A DNA stretch of 64,000 nt from Lysinibacillus pakistanensis (lineage in GTDB: Bacteria; Bacillota; Bacilli; Bacillales_A; Planococcaceae): contig NZ_CP126101.1 of assembly GCF_030123245.1 (NCBI RefSeq), forward strand, positions 4,772,501-4,836,500, given 5' to 3'. Position 1 is the stretch's first letter; the number at the start of each line of letters is the position of its first letter. Shown here one piece after another: positions 9,293-16,563 of this stretch. Under the pieces are notes generated by a model. That model was not told the DNA's origin, made no database searches, and saw only the letters and a list, made by a program, of their open reading frames with translations. The translations under genes and the position numbers were made by a program.

Positions 9293-9979
9293 TTGAAACC
9301 AATTATTTTCTGTGATTTCGATGGCACCATAACAGAAACTGATAATATCGTCTCACTCATGACTCAATTCGTACCAGAGGATTCTGAGATCATCGCAAAA
9401 GCAATGATGGAACAAACCATATCCTTTAAAGAAGGTGTTTCAGCCATGTTCGAGCTATTGTCAACTAACCAAAAAGAAGCTATAATCGACTATTTATTAG
9501 ATACGGCCATCATACGTGACGGCTTTGGGGATTTTGTGAGCTTTGCACAGGAAAAGCAGATTCCACTTTATATCGTTAGTAGCGGAGTTGATTTTTTCAT
9601 AGAGCCACTGTTAGAAAACTACGGGCCATTTTCGGGGATTTATTGTAATCGTGCTGATTTTACGGGGCGGCAAATCAAGCTTGTCTTTCCAAACAGTTGT
9701 GATGAGGAATGTTCTAATTTTAACACGCAGGGTTGCGGCTGCTGTAAGCCAAGTGTCATGCGCAAGGTTACTCAGAGTGATTATTTTAAAATTGTGATTG
9801 GAGACTCCCTATCTGATTTTGAGGCTGCTAAACAGGCAGATTTAGTACTTGCTAGAGATCACCTTATAACACGCTGTCAAGAACTTGATCTTCCCCATAA
9901 ACCATTCGAAACATTTTATGACTGCTTAGAGGTTGTAAAAAAGCTTATAGAGGTTGAGCAGGGTATTCCCTTATCATAA
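9293..9979 (+). CDS. mtnX: 2-hydroxy-3-keto-5-methylthiopentenyl-1-phosphate phosphatase
   Basis: HAD-superfamily phosphatase of the methionine salvage pathway. It removes phosphate from the enol intermediate that follows MtnW in Bacillus. The catalytic DFDGTIT motif is near residue 8, a Cys-rich CGCCKPSV segment is typical of MtnX, and IGDSLSDFEAA supplies motif III/IV. The start is TTG at 9293, fixed by AAGGAGG 7 bases upstream. The other mtn genes are not in this window, so it stands apart from its pathway here. Confidence 0.88.
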   Translation: MKPIIFCDFDGTITETDNIVSLMTQFVPEDSEIIAKAMMEQTISFKEGVSAMFELLSTNQKEAIIDYLLDTAIIRDGFGDFVSFAQEKQIPLYIVSSGVDFFIEPLLENYGPFSGIYCNRADFTGRQIKLVFPNSCDEECSNFNTQGCGCCKPSVMRKVTQSDYFKIVIGDSLSDFEAAKQADLVLARDHLITRCQELDLPHKPFETFYDCLEVVKKLIEVEQGIPLS

Positions 9980-10001
9980 GCTACTTAAATTTCTATATAA
10001 C

Positions 10002-10035
10002 AAAGGGAGCTATGCTTATTATGCTAGCTCCCTTT
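10002..10035. terminator. Bidirectional terminator between mtnX and PAP2 genes
   Basis: An 11-bp perfect stem, AAAGGGAGCTA/TAGCTCCCTTT, lies between convergent genes. Confidence 0.85.
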
Positions 10036-10045
10036 ATACATGTCA

Positions 10046-10663
10046 TTATTGATTTCTTTGAAAATATCGCTTTCGACGTTCATACCAAAACATACAAATG
10101 ATGAACCAAGTATACCCCATACTCCAGCCAGCCAACACATCGGAAGCAAAATGACGAGCACCAGCGACTCGAGACAAACCAATAAGAACAGTTAAAATGA
10201 TTGCGCCAATCCAAAGCAAGATTTTACGTCCTTTACTATTGTTTTCCGATAAAATATAGGCTGTTGTGAATAAATATAAAATTCCCGTCATAGAATGTCC
10301 AGATGGAAAACTGAAAGAAGTAAGTTGTTCTTCGATTTCAGGACGTGGTCGTTGTACCCATTTTTTTAAAATTTGATTCAGTACATTACCACCCGCTATT
10401 GTTAATAAAACTAATAAAATACCTCGATAATTTTTTGCCTGCCAAGCTAAATAAACAATTAAAATAAGAGCTACAAAAACTACAAATGCAGGTTCGCCGA
10501 TATAATGAAAAAATTCAATAAAACGATTCTCGAAAAAAAGCTCTGCCATTTTTGTATCAAAATTTTCAATCGACTGACTTTGAAAATTAGCCTGTAGCCA
10601 ACAATAGATAATTAGTGTTAATAATGCTAATGGATATACCAAAGTTTTCATACCATACTTCAC
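10046..10663 (-). CDS. PAP2 family membrane phosphatase
   Basis: Integral membrane acid phosphatase with about six helices. The three PAP2 motifs are intact: KKWVQRPRP, FPSGHS and SRVAGARHFASD. Bacillus homologues include YodM and other PgpB/undecaprenyl-pyrophosphate phosphatase-like proteins. It may act on lipid pyrophosphates at the outer face of the membrane. The exact substrate cannot be read from sequence. It is monocistronic. Confidence 0.88.
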   Translation of the reverse strand: MKYGMKTLVYPLALLTLIIYCWLQANFQSQSIENFDTKMAELFFENRFIEFFHYIGEPAFVVFVALILIVYLAWQAKNYRGILLVLLTIAGGNVLNQILKKWVQRPRPEIEEQLTSFSFPSGHSMTGILYLFTTAYILSENNSKGRKILLWIGAIILTVLIGLSRVAGARHFASDVLAGWSMGYTWFIICMFWYERRKRYFQRNQ

Positions 10664-10726
10664 CCTGCCATTTTATTTTCCACATCATATCATATTTTAA
10701 TTAGCAAGGGGTGAATATCCATTTGT

Positions 10727-10861
10727 CTAAATCAATGAACAATTGCTTTCATTTTCTTGAACCATAACAAATGTTATTTTATTAGTTGTATTGAAATAAT
10801 TAGAAAGGGCTAATGCAACGATAAACAAGATTGCAATGATAGGTATTATTTTTCTAAACAA
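10727..10861 (-). CDS. Candidate 44-residue membrane peptide
   Basis: An open frame with a TTG start at 10861, preceded by GAGG with an 11-base spacer. It would encode one hydrophobic helix (IIPIIAILFIVALAL near residues 5-19) after a basic start, and an acidic tail containing one Cys. It lies 39 bases downstream of, and on the same strand as, the 295-aa unknown gene, so it may be co-transcribed. I recognise no family. It is a weak call that rests on the helix and the ribosome site. Confidence 0.3.
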   Translation of the reverse strand: MFRKIIPIIAILFIVALALSNYFNTTNKITFVMVQENESNCSLI

Positions 10862-10900
10862 AATAAACACTTCCTCATCTTTATATCATTGTCAGAAAGC

Positions 10901-11788
10901 TTATTTTAAAAGTACAGGGTCAAATAACCAATCTCTAGGTCCAAAGTTTTTATCCTTCTCGCCTCTTACCTCACGAGAAATATTGTTTTTAATAATAATT
11001 TCTCTGAACTTTCTACTAAACAAAGTTTTTCGGTACAAATATCTGCCATCATGACTCCACTCTGCTGAGTAGAATACATCACCTGTCAGACCTTTCAAGT
11101 CTTCATTCTTGTATATATCAGGGCCATTAATAACACCACTTAATCCACATCGACATGGCGGTTGCTCCGTTGCAAAATATAATTTCACTCTTTCATTACT
11201 ACATTGGGGCAATACTTGTGTGGGTATAATTTGAAATGCCTTTTGCTTACCTTCCTCTGTCCCCTGATGAATTACCTCAAGAAGCTCATAACCTTGAATG
11301 TCCTCCTGCTCCATTAATGCTACTAATTCCTGTGAAGCTATCCAATAACCGCTCACGTGTACAAGATGGCGATCTTTCATTTCTGTTGTATCAATAACAA
11401 TAGGTGAAAGTTGCTCTTTTTCCATTAGCCCACAATGTTGACAATAAGTACTTATGGAAAATAGAGTTCCTTTATCATCTACAAACATATCAGGTGAATT
11501 GCCTGTTGAATTTAACGTAAACAATGGTGCTTGCTCATATTCACTATCTGAAAAATCAAAGTAAAAACGTTCTCCAATAGAAACAATCCCTAATTCGCGC
11601 TCCAAAGATTTATATAATGCTGCTACTTGTTCATATGTTACTTCTTCATTTAATGTAAAAATTGGATTAAATGATGCCTTTAAATTTCTTTTTCTAATTT
11701 CAGGCGCACCGATAAATATTCCATAGCGATTATAAACTTTAATGACTTGATCTTGATTAGATTCATCTATAAGAAAATAAATTTTCAA
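10901..11788 (-). CDS. Uncharacterised 295-aa protein with Cys clusters
   Basis: I do not recognise this family. It is a soluble protein without a signal peptide or membrane helix. A CQHC pair at residues 116-119 and later cysteines at 196, 212 and 214 (CRCG) could bind a metal. The start appears to be TTG at 11788 with a weak ribosome site. It is the first sizeable gene downstream of the outward ComA-type operator-promoter at 11969-12032, with about 170 bases of leader. It is therefore a candidate quorum-controlled gene. Its role is unknown. Confidence 0.7.
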   Translation of the reverse strand: MKIYFLIDESNQDQVIKVYNRYGIFIGAPEIRKRNLKASFNPIFTLNEEVTYEQVAALYKSLERELGIVSIGERFYFDFSDSEYEQAPLFTLNSTGNSPDMFVDDKGTLFSISTYCQHCGLMEKEQLSPIVIDTTEMKDRHLVHVSGYWIASQELVALMEQEDIQGYELLEVIHQGTEEGKQKAFQIIPTQVLPQCSNERVKLYFATEQPPCRCGLSGVINGPDIYKNEDLKGLTGDVFYSAEWSHDGRYLYRKTLFSRKFREIIIKNNISREVRGEKDKNFGPRDWLFDPVLLK

Positions 11789-11828
11789 GTTCTACTTTCA
11801 AAATACACGCCTACCTTTATATAAAGTT

Positions 11829-11933
11829 TTATGGTGAAGTACGTTGACTAGCTAGTAACTTTAAAAAATCTACAATTTCTACTTTATTCATAGATAGCAA
11901 GGTACCTTTTTTACTAAATTTTTCGTCTATCAT
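11829..11933 (-). CDS. Candidate 34-residue small ORF in the outward com leader
   Basis: An ATG frame (11933 to a stop at 11829) encodes a Lys-rich peptide whose second half (EIVDFLKLLAS) could form an amphipathic helix. An internal ATG at residue 15 is an alternative start. Ribosome sites are weak. It lies between the outward ComA-type promoter and the 295-aa gene. Support is limited to position and openness. Confidence 0.22.
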   Translation of the reverse strand: MIDEKFSKKGTLLSMNKVEIVDFLKLLASQRTSP

Positions 11934-11968
11934 TACTTACTGCAGCAAAATTTACTTAACCACGATTA

Positions 11969-12032
11969 ACTTAAGCGTACCAGTACTTATACCGCCATTT
12001 CAATGTTAGGTTTACGCCAATTTTATGGCGGT
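11969..12032 (-). promoter_or_regulatory. Left outward tripartite ComA-type operator and promoter
   Basis: Read on the minus strand, CGCCA (12026-12030) and TGGCG (12015-12019) form a palindrome with a 6-base spacer. A third TGGCG (11993-11997) follows exactly 17 bases later and overlaps a -35-like TGGCGG. After 17 more bases comes TTAAGT (11969-11974) as -10. The same layout recurs at 16406-16466. The palindrome plus a third element resembles the tripartite ComA site known from B. subtilis, although the half-site sequence differs. Binding by this ComA is inferred. Confidence 0.6.
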
Positions 12033-12065
12033 CTTTAATCAAAATTTTGGCGTGATTTGGCGTAT

Positions 12066-12097
12066 ATATAAAAAACACCGCCATTTTTTGGCGGTGT
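12066..12097 (-). terminator. Hairpin that may be both comA terminator and operator
   Basis: A perfect 9-bp inverted repeat (ACACCGCCA 12075-12083 with TGGCGGTGT 12089-12097) is followed on the minus strand by a T run and TATATA. It lies 140 bases after the comA stop, so it can end the comQXPA transcript. Its arms are also the CGCCA/TGGCG half-sites found in the operators. Confidence 0.65.
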
Positions 12098-12236
12098 CAA
12101 AAGAAATATATAGGCATTTAGTATTGTTAATAAGGAAATTTTACCTAAGTTAATATATGGGATTTTAAAACTACCTAATGTCTCCCTTTTTATTGAAATA
12201 TATACCAGTTCCATTTTATTATAACACATAGTTGCA

Positions 12237-12860
12237 CTAGAGTAAATTCATTCTTTCAGCAAGATTTACAGCCTCCGTACGTGAGTCAACATTTAGCAAA
12301 GAAAACAACTGTGTTAAATATCTTTCTGTTGTTCGCTGAGGAATATTTAGCTCAATTGCTATCGCCTTATTCGTATGTCCCTCGGCAATTAATCTTAAAA
12401 TTTTCTTTTCTTTTTCATTTAAATGAATATCAAGCTTAGCGTCTTGCAATTTAAATCTATTATCGAGAAAGTCTAAGAAATTTTGAGGTAAAACAATTTC
12501 TCCATTAGCAATAGCGCGTACAGTCCGTAATATTTGTTCCTTGGAAGCTGTTTTCGCCAAAATTCCTTCTATTTTTCTTTCTAAGATAAGCGGATAATAA
12601 TCCGTAATATCATCACCTGTATAAAGAATAATTGAAGCTTTTGACTGAATAGCTTTAATGTTACGGGCTAAATTTATACCATTTTCTAATGGCATATTTA
12701 TATCTATCAAATAAATATCATAGGGGTTATTTCTAATTCTCTGGATAACATTTGTTGCATCGCATTCTGTATCAACGATAATGTCTTCGTTTTCTTGAAA
12801 TAGATTTTTTGTTCCCTCTAACACAATAGGGTGATCATCCACTATGAGCATCGTAATCAA
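12237..12860 (-). CDS. comA: ComA-type response regulator
   Basis: NarL/LuxR-class response regulator and last gene of the comQXPA cassette. The receiver domain (about 1-120) has the acidic VDDHP pair, the phosphoacceptor Asp in YLIDINMP, Thr in LYTGDD and Lys in LAKTASKE. The C-terminal LuxR HTH (about 145-205) has HLNEKEKKILRLIAEGHTNKAIA. Phosphorylated by ComP, it should bind the CGCCA/TGGCG operators nearby. The probable start is TTG 12860 with AGGA 10 bases upstream; GTG 12869 is too close to that site. It overlaps comP, implying coupling. Confidence 0.9.
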   Translation of the reverse strand: MITMLIVDDHPIVLEGTKNLFQENEDIIVDTECDATNVIQRIRNNPYDIYLIDINMPLENGINLARNIKAIQSKASIILYTGDDITDYYPLILERKIEGILAKTASKEQILRTVRAIANGEIVLPQNFLDFLDNRFKLQDAKLDIHLNEKEKKILRLIAEGHTNKAIAIELNIPQRTTERYLTQLFSLLNVDSRTEAVNLAERMNLL

Positions 12861-15141
12861 GTGTGTCACTTCCTTCTTTTACTGTAATTCTAATCGACAT
12901 CCCTTCATTAATTTGCGAATCAATATAAAATTGCCCGTTAAAGGCTTTTACACGCTCCTGCATACCACGAATCCCCATTGATTCTGCAATAATAATATCA
13001 TCAACATTGCAGCCAACACCATCATCTTTGTAAAAAATTTCAAATCCATCATCAGTCTCTTGAAGATGTATTTCAACCGTTCTAGCGTAGGAATGTTTTA
13101 AAGCATTATTGAGCAATTCCTGAAAGAGTCGATAGATCATTAAGTTCATACGTTCATCCTCTAGGTAAAGGCGATCTATCGTATAAAGTAACATAAAATT
13201 AGCTCTCTCTGTTACTTTTCGAATCAGCTTCTCTAAAGCTGCATTTAATCCTAACGTATCAAGTAATGGAGGCTTCAAATTTTCACAATAGGTTCTTAAA
13301 TCATGTAAGGAAGCAACCATCTGCTTATGAATATTTGCAAGTTTTTCTTGAATTTCTGCCGTGTTCTTTGCATTGACAAGAGCATCAACCTCTCGAGCAA
13401 TATGCAGCTGCTCTTGCAAATTGGTATCATGTAATTCCTGTGCCAATTGATATTTTTCTTCTTCAAAGCGTAGCCAAAGTAGTTTGTTTAACCAAGGTAA
13501 ATGACTATCGTCTGCTTGCTTCATATGCTTTAATTCCTCTAACAGTTCTTCCACCATCTTTGTATTTTCAATAAAATTATTAACATAAAGCAGGAGCAAT
13601 TCTAGCCATAAAAGCTCTTCTTCTTTTAAATGAATCGAATTATTATGCCCCAACACTAAGGCTCTTTTACAATGAGCATCTTGATGGAGAAAGGCTATGT
13701 AGACTTTGTCAATTTTTCGGATCTCTCCCAATTTTAAATCCTCTATAACTATAGGATTAAACGAAAGCCTTTTTCCCTCAGCCGTTGAAGTAAATTGATG
13801 GATACCATAGTCATAGGTTAGTACAAATACATCCTCTAGCTCAAGATGCAGCGAAACCTCTTGCGCAAATTTCTTTAATAGTTCATCTATTTTAATAGTT
13901 TTACCAATTCGATCTACCGCAGTATATAGCTGATGTATGTAATCACCTTTTGTTGAAAATAGGATTTTTCGTTTTCGATAATCAACCTTTTCTTTTATGT
14001 AAAAAAGTACAACTAAAGATACAAAGGTAAAGAATGAAACACCTGATACGACAGCCATCGTTAAGTATTTACCTGCAATCCAATATAAGCCAACTGTAAA
14101 CCACACAGTAAACAATAATGAAAAAATCACATAATAACGGAGTCTTGTAATATGATATTCAATATCAAATAATCGTTCAGCTAGCTGTGTAAAAATAAAA
14201 CTAAAAGGAATTAATAATAAAAATAGAGCACTAATTTCAGCTGAAAGAATGTATCGATGAAATAAGATGTTAGGGAATGCATATAGAAATAGGAATGGCA
14301 GAAAAGGAATCATAATACTATTCAGCAACATCTTCAACTGAGGCGATTTATATTTGAAATAGCTTAGCAATAATATACTAAGTATGATAATTAGGAAAAT
14401 GAAGAAAATAGCTAATACAACATTAGAAAGTAAATTATGAGAAGATGGATATATAATGCCAATACAGCCCAAAATCATGGCTATCACGGGTAGTAAATAG
14501 AATAATTTAATATTGTTAGAAAGCAACCAGTTCGTTTTTAAAAATGTATAATAATTCCTTAAAAAGTGTAGTAATAACACTAGGCATAACAACATGCTTC
14601 CACGGTTAATGATAATCCCAGCAGAATTCAATCTTCCCGAAGCTCCACTACTAACGTATGCTATAGAAACTGTGAGCATAAAAAGAATAAGTAGATTTAT
14701 AAGTTTTGTATTTTTTTGTTTAAAATAAAGGTAAGTAGTGATAATTAAAGTTATAAAATAATAACAAGCAGGCATCACCAATAGATAGTAAAATTGCTGA
14801 GGGATATCAAAATGATGTATCCTTACATTTACTTTCTCCCCATTCTGTTTAATGATCGTTAAATCATGCGCAGATAATATTGTAGATAAATATTTAACAT
14901 TTTCCAAATCTTCAATCGGTGTATCATTAACATTTACTACAATATCACCTGTAGATATATTTTGATCCATTGCCCATTCTTTGTAATAGAAATCAGTGAT
15001 TACCCATTGTCCATCCTCTTCCTTAAGCCCTATATTCAAAAAAGGCCCGCTATAATTCACATATAGCAAAAAAAGACCAATTGCTAAATAGAGACTTATA
15101 GCGCGCCAAAAAATCCTACCTGATAATAATTTTAGTTCCAA
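12835..15141 (-). CDS. comP: ComP-type pheromone receptor histidine kinase
   Basis: A 768-aa membrane kinase, almost the same length as B. subtilis ComP. TM1 (about 13-28) is followed by an external PDZ-like segment (about 35-110, STGDIVVNVNDTPIEDL). About seven more helices follow (to about 385), then a cytoplasmic region. The HisKA_3 box contains ELHDTNLQEQL with His 571, and the ATPase has N box LLNNALKHS and G box DDGVGC. It should sense processed ComX and phosphorylate ComA. The start is TTG 15141 with GAGG 7 bases upstream, inside the end of comX. The sensor half is the variable part of such proteins. Confidence 0.93.
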   Translation of the reverse strand: MELKLLSGRIFWRAISLYLAIGLFLLYVNYSGPFLNIGLKEEDGQWVITDFYYKEWAMDQNISTGDIVVNVNDTPIEDLENVKYLSTILSAHDLTIIKQNGEKVNVRIHHFDIPQQFYYLLVMPACYYFITLIITTYLYFKQKNTKLINLLILFMLTVSIAYVSSGASGRLNSAGIIINRGSMLLCLVLLLHFLRNYYTFLKTNWLLSNNIKLFYLLPVIAMILGCIGIIYPSSHNLLSNVVLAIFFIFLIIILSILLLSYFKYKSPQLKMLLNSIMIPFLPFLFLYAFPNILFHRYILSAEISALFLLLIPFSFIFTQLAERLFDIEYHITRLRYYVIFSLLFTVWFTVGLYWIAGKYLTMAVVSGVSFFTFVSLVVLFYIKEKVDYRKRKILFSTKGDYIHQLYTAVDRIGKTIKIDELLKKFAQEVSLHLELEDVFVLTYDYGIHQFTSTAEGKRLSFNPIVIEDLKLGEIRKIDKVYIAFLHQDAHCKRALVLGHNNSIHLKEEELLWLELLLLYVNNFIENTKMVEELLEELKHMKQADDSHLPWLNKLLWLRFEEEKYQLAQELHDTNLQEQLHIAREVDALVNAKNTAEIQEKLANIHKQMVASLHDLRTYCENLKPPLLDTLGLNAALEKLIRKVTERANFMLLYTIDRLYLEDERMNLMIYRLFQELLNNALKHSYARTVEIHLQETDDGFEIFYKDDGVGCNVDDIIIAESMGIRGMQERVKAFNGQFYIDSQINEGMSIRITVKEGSDTLDYDAHSG

Positions 15142-15290
15142 ATTCCGCCCTCTAAATCAATTTCATTATTAAATGCATCTATAATGGCTTTTTGTTCCAC
15201 ATCTGAAATTCCAATCAATGAGGCTTTTTGTTCCTTTAATAGTGTAACTAGGGCTGGGTTTTGTTCTAGATACTGAATTACGTTCATCAT
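15132..15290 (-). CDS. comX: ComX pheromone precursor
   Basis: A 52-codon gene between comQ and comP. The precursor starts MMNVIQYLEQNPAL and continues through LLKEQKASLIGIS, the conserved ComX leader pattern. It ends in GGIWN, giving a Trp at residue 51, the residue that ComQ prenylates in this family. AGGAG lies 8 bases before the ATG-ATG pair and overlaps the comQ stop region. The last codons overlap the comP TTG start, so all three genes are translationally linked. The mature peptide should be a short C-terminal piece carrying a modified Trp. Confidence 0.93.
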   Translation of the reverse strand: MMNVIQYLEQNPALVTLLKEQKASLIGISDVEQKAIIDAFNNEIDLEGGIWN

Positions 15291-15302
15291 AATAATCTCT
15301 CC

Positions 15303-16205
15303 TCATTTCATTAGTTTTTTTAGGTAATCTTTACCTACTTCTTTTATAGCTACATTTTCAAGATAGCCCAATGCTTTAAACTTATAGACATTTTTAATGG
15401 TAATGGCATAACGTATTGCACCACCATTTGTCAACTCGTTTTCTGTAGCATTATTATCCAAAACTGCAACTATATCATCATTATAATAGTTTTTTACAGA
15501 TTTTGAAACATCATTTTTTTGTGATAAAAGATAAATAATAGGCAATGAGTATCTTTTATTTAGCAAATCATTTTTCGGGCCCCAAGTTTTTAAACCCTGA
15601 ATATCATTTTTAATTTGTTGAATAATGCCTATGTATTTACTATATTCCTTCACCTGAGAAGAGATTTCACCTTTTGCAAGCACTTCCCCAATTAGGCAAC
15701 TTAGAGCTGTTAATGAACCTGATTTTTGTTCAATCATTTGTATATAGGACTGCTCATCTCTACAGTTATTGAGTAAATCAAGCTGCTGTCCGTTAATGCT
15801 GCCTAATGCGTACTCCTCAAGAATTTGAATAGCCTTATTTTTGTGTTCAAATGAGGTTTCACGTATTATTTTAGAAGCCATCACTAGCATAGCCAATGCA
15901 ACATTTAATGATAACTCAGGTGTTTTACTCCAGCTATAGTCTGAATCCTTATCTTGCAAATCATCTATAATATCAAATGACAAAATAAGAAGCTCAATAG
16001 CCGCGGCGACTTTATAAATATCCTTATCTAAACGCTCTGTAAATGCCTCGTAATGTAAAATACAGAGTCTCCCAAATGAATAGCCTACCGTTCTTTTTTC
16101 CTCTTTAAAGCTTTTTAGCATCGATTTTAAATCATAGCCCAACATAGTCTCGTTTTCCAAAATAATGTCCAATGATTCATTAATATGTTCATCAAGACCC
16201 TTCAA
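15303..16205 (-). CDS. comQ: ComQ isoprenyl transferase for ComX
   Basis: A 300-aa polyprenyl-synthetase-fold enzyme. The first Asp-rich motif appears as FDIIDDLQDKDSD (near 75-87) and a second Asp site as NDIQGLKTWGPKND. ComQ enzymes prenylate the C-terminal Trp of ComX and are needed for its processing and release. The start is TTG 16205 after a GGGGG run. It is the first gene of the comQ-comX-comP-comA transcript, with comX starting 12 bases after its stop. A housekeeping prenyl synthase is unlikely given these neighbours. Confidence 0.92.
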   Translation of the reverse strand: MKGLDEHINESLDIILENETMLGYDLKSMLKSFKEEKRTVGYSFGRLCILHYEAFTERLDKDIYKVAAAIELLILSFDIIDDLQDKDSDYSWSKTPELSLNVALAMLVMASKIIRETSFEHKNKAIQILEEYALGSINGQQLDLLNNCRDEQSYIQMIEQKSGSLTALSCLIGEVLAKGEISSQVKEYSKYIGIIQQIKNDIQGLKTWGPKNDLLNKRYSLPIIYLLSQKNDVSKSVKNYYNDDIVAVLDNNATENELTNGGAIRYAITIKNVYKFKALGYLENVAIKEVGKDYLKKLMK

Positions 16206-16238
16206 TAGTCCCTTCCCCCTTTAAATATATTAATAAAT

Positions 16239-16267
16239 ATTATACATTTTAATGGGAAATAATACTA
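16239..16267 (-). promoter_or_regulatory. Predicted comQ promoter
   Basis: A consensus -10 TATAAT (16239-16244, minus strand) lies 34 bases before the comQ TTG. The -35 position 17 bases upstream (TAGTAT) is poor, as expected for an activated or weak promoter. The palindrome at 16318-16338 lies about 50 bases further upstream. Confidence 0.45.
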
Positions 16268-16317
16268 CTCACTTTTATTTTTTTAGGAATATTTACCATA
16301 TTTTATTTAAACGTAAT

Positions 16318-16338
16318 TACCGCCAAAAATTGGCGGTA
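16318..16338. promoter_or_regulatory. Perfect operator palindrome upstream of comQ
   Basis: TACCGCCA and TGGCGGTA form an 8-bp inverted repeat around the spacer AAAAT. It has the same core and 5-base spacing as the other com-flanking sites, is not followed by a gene end, and lies about 113 bases upstream of comQ. It may allow autoregulation by ComA. Confidence 0.55.
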
Positions 16339-16405
16339 TTCATAGACATCACGCCATTTTTTTGTTAAGAATTAGTAAAAAAAGTGGCGGTGTTATATAA
16401 CCGAC

Positions 16406-16466
16406 CGCCATTTTTTGGCGTAAACTCACCATTGAAATGGCGTCCTTACTGATGTTACGCTTAAAT
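16406..16466 (+). promoter_or_regulatory. Right outward tripartite ComA-type operator and promoter
   Basis: CGCCA (16406-16410) and TGGCG (16416-16420) have a 5-base T spacer. A third TGGCG (16438-16442) follows 17 bases later within the -35-like TGGCGT, and TTAAAT (16461-16466) follows after 17 bases as -10. It matches the left outward site in architecture and in the linker ATTGAAA before the third element. It points to the 218-aa unknown gene at 16564. Confidence 0.6.
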
Positions 16467-16563
16467 AAAGCTACGATTAAGCATTTGGGCATAAGGTATG
16501 TAATTTTAAATAAAGGAAGAATTTAAATCTATTAAGGATTCTCCGAAACTGGGAGTGATTGAA

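Larger units (their letters stand above)
11969..12097 (+). repeat. Left inverted copy of the com-flanking regulatory block
   Basis: About 130 bases that resemble, in inverted orientation, the block at 16318-16466. Shared landmarks in the same order are TTAAGCGTA, CGCCATTTCAATG, GTTTACGCCA, TGGCGGTC, TGGCGTGAT and a terminal CGCCA-N5-TGGCG palindrome. The copies have diverged in the spacers, with several indels. Extra direct half-sites TGGCG lie at 12048 and 12058. Confidence 0.75.
16318..16466 (-). repeat. Right inverted copy of the com-flanking regulatory block
   Basis: Counterpart of the block at 11969-12097, in opposite orientation. Half-site cores CGCCA occur at 16321, 16352 and 16406, and TGGCG at 16331, 16385, 16416 and 16438. 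The two blocks face outward from the comQXPA genes. Confidence 0.75.

Noticed and set aside
12035..12229. 64-codon frame downstream of comA
   Set aside because: It reads through the terminator/operator hairpin, has no convincing ribosome site and has AT-rich composition-driven content.
15303..16205. Housekeeping farnesyl or heptaprenyl diphosphate synthase
   Set aside because: Length, diverged Asp motifs and the immediate comX-comP-comA context make ComQ the better explanation.
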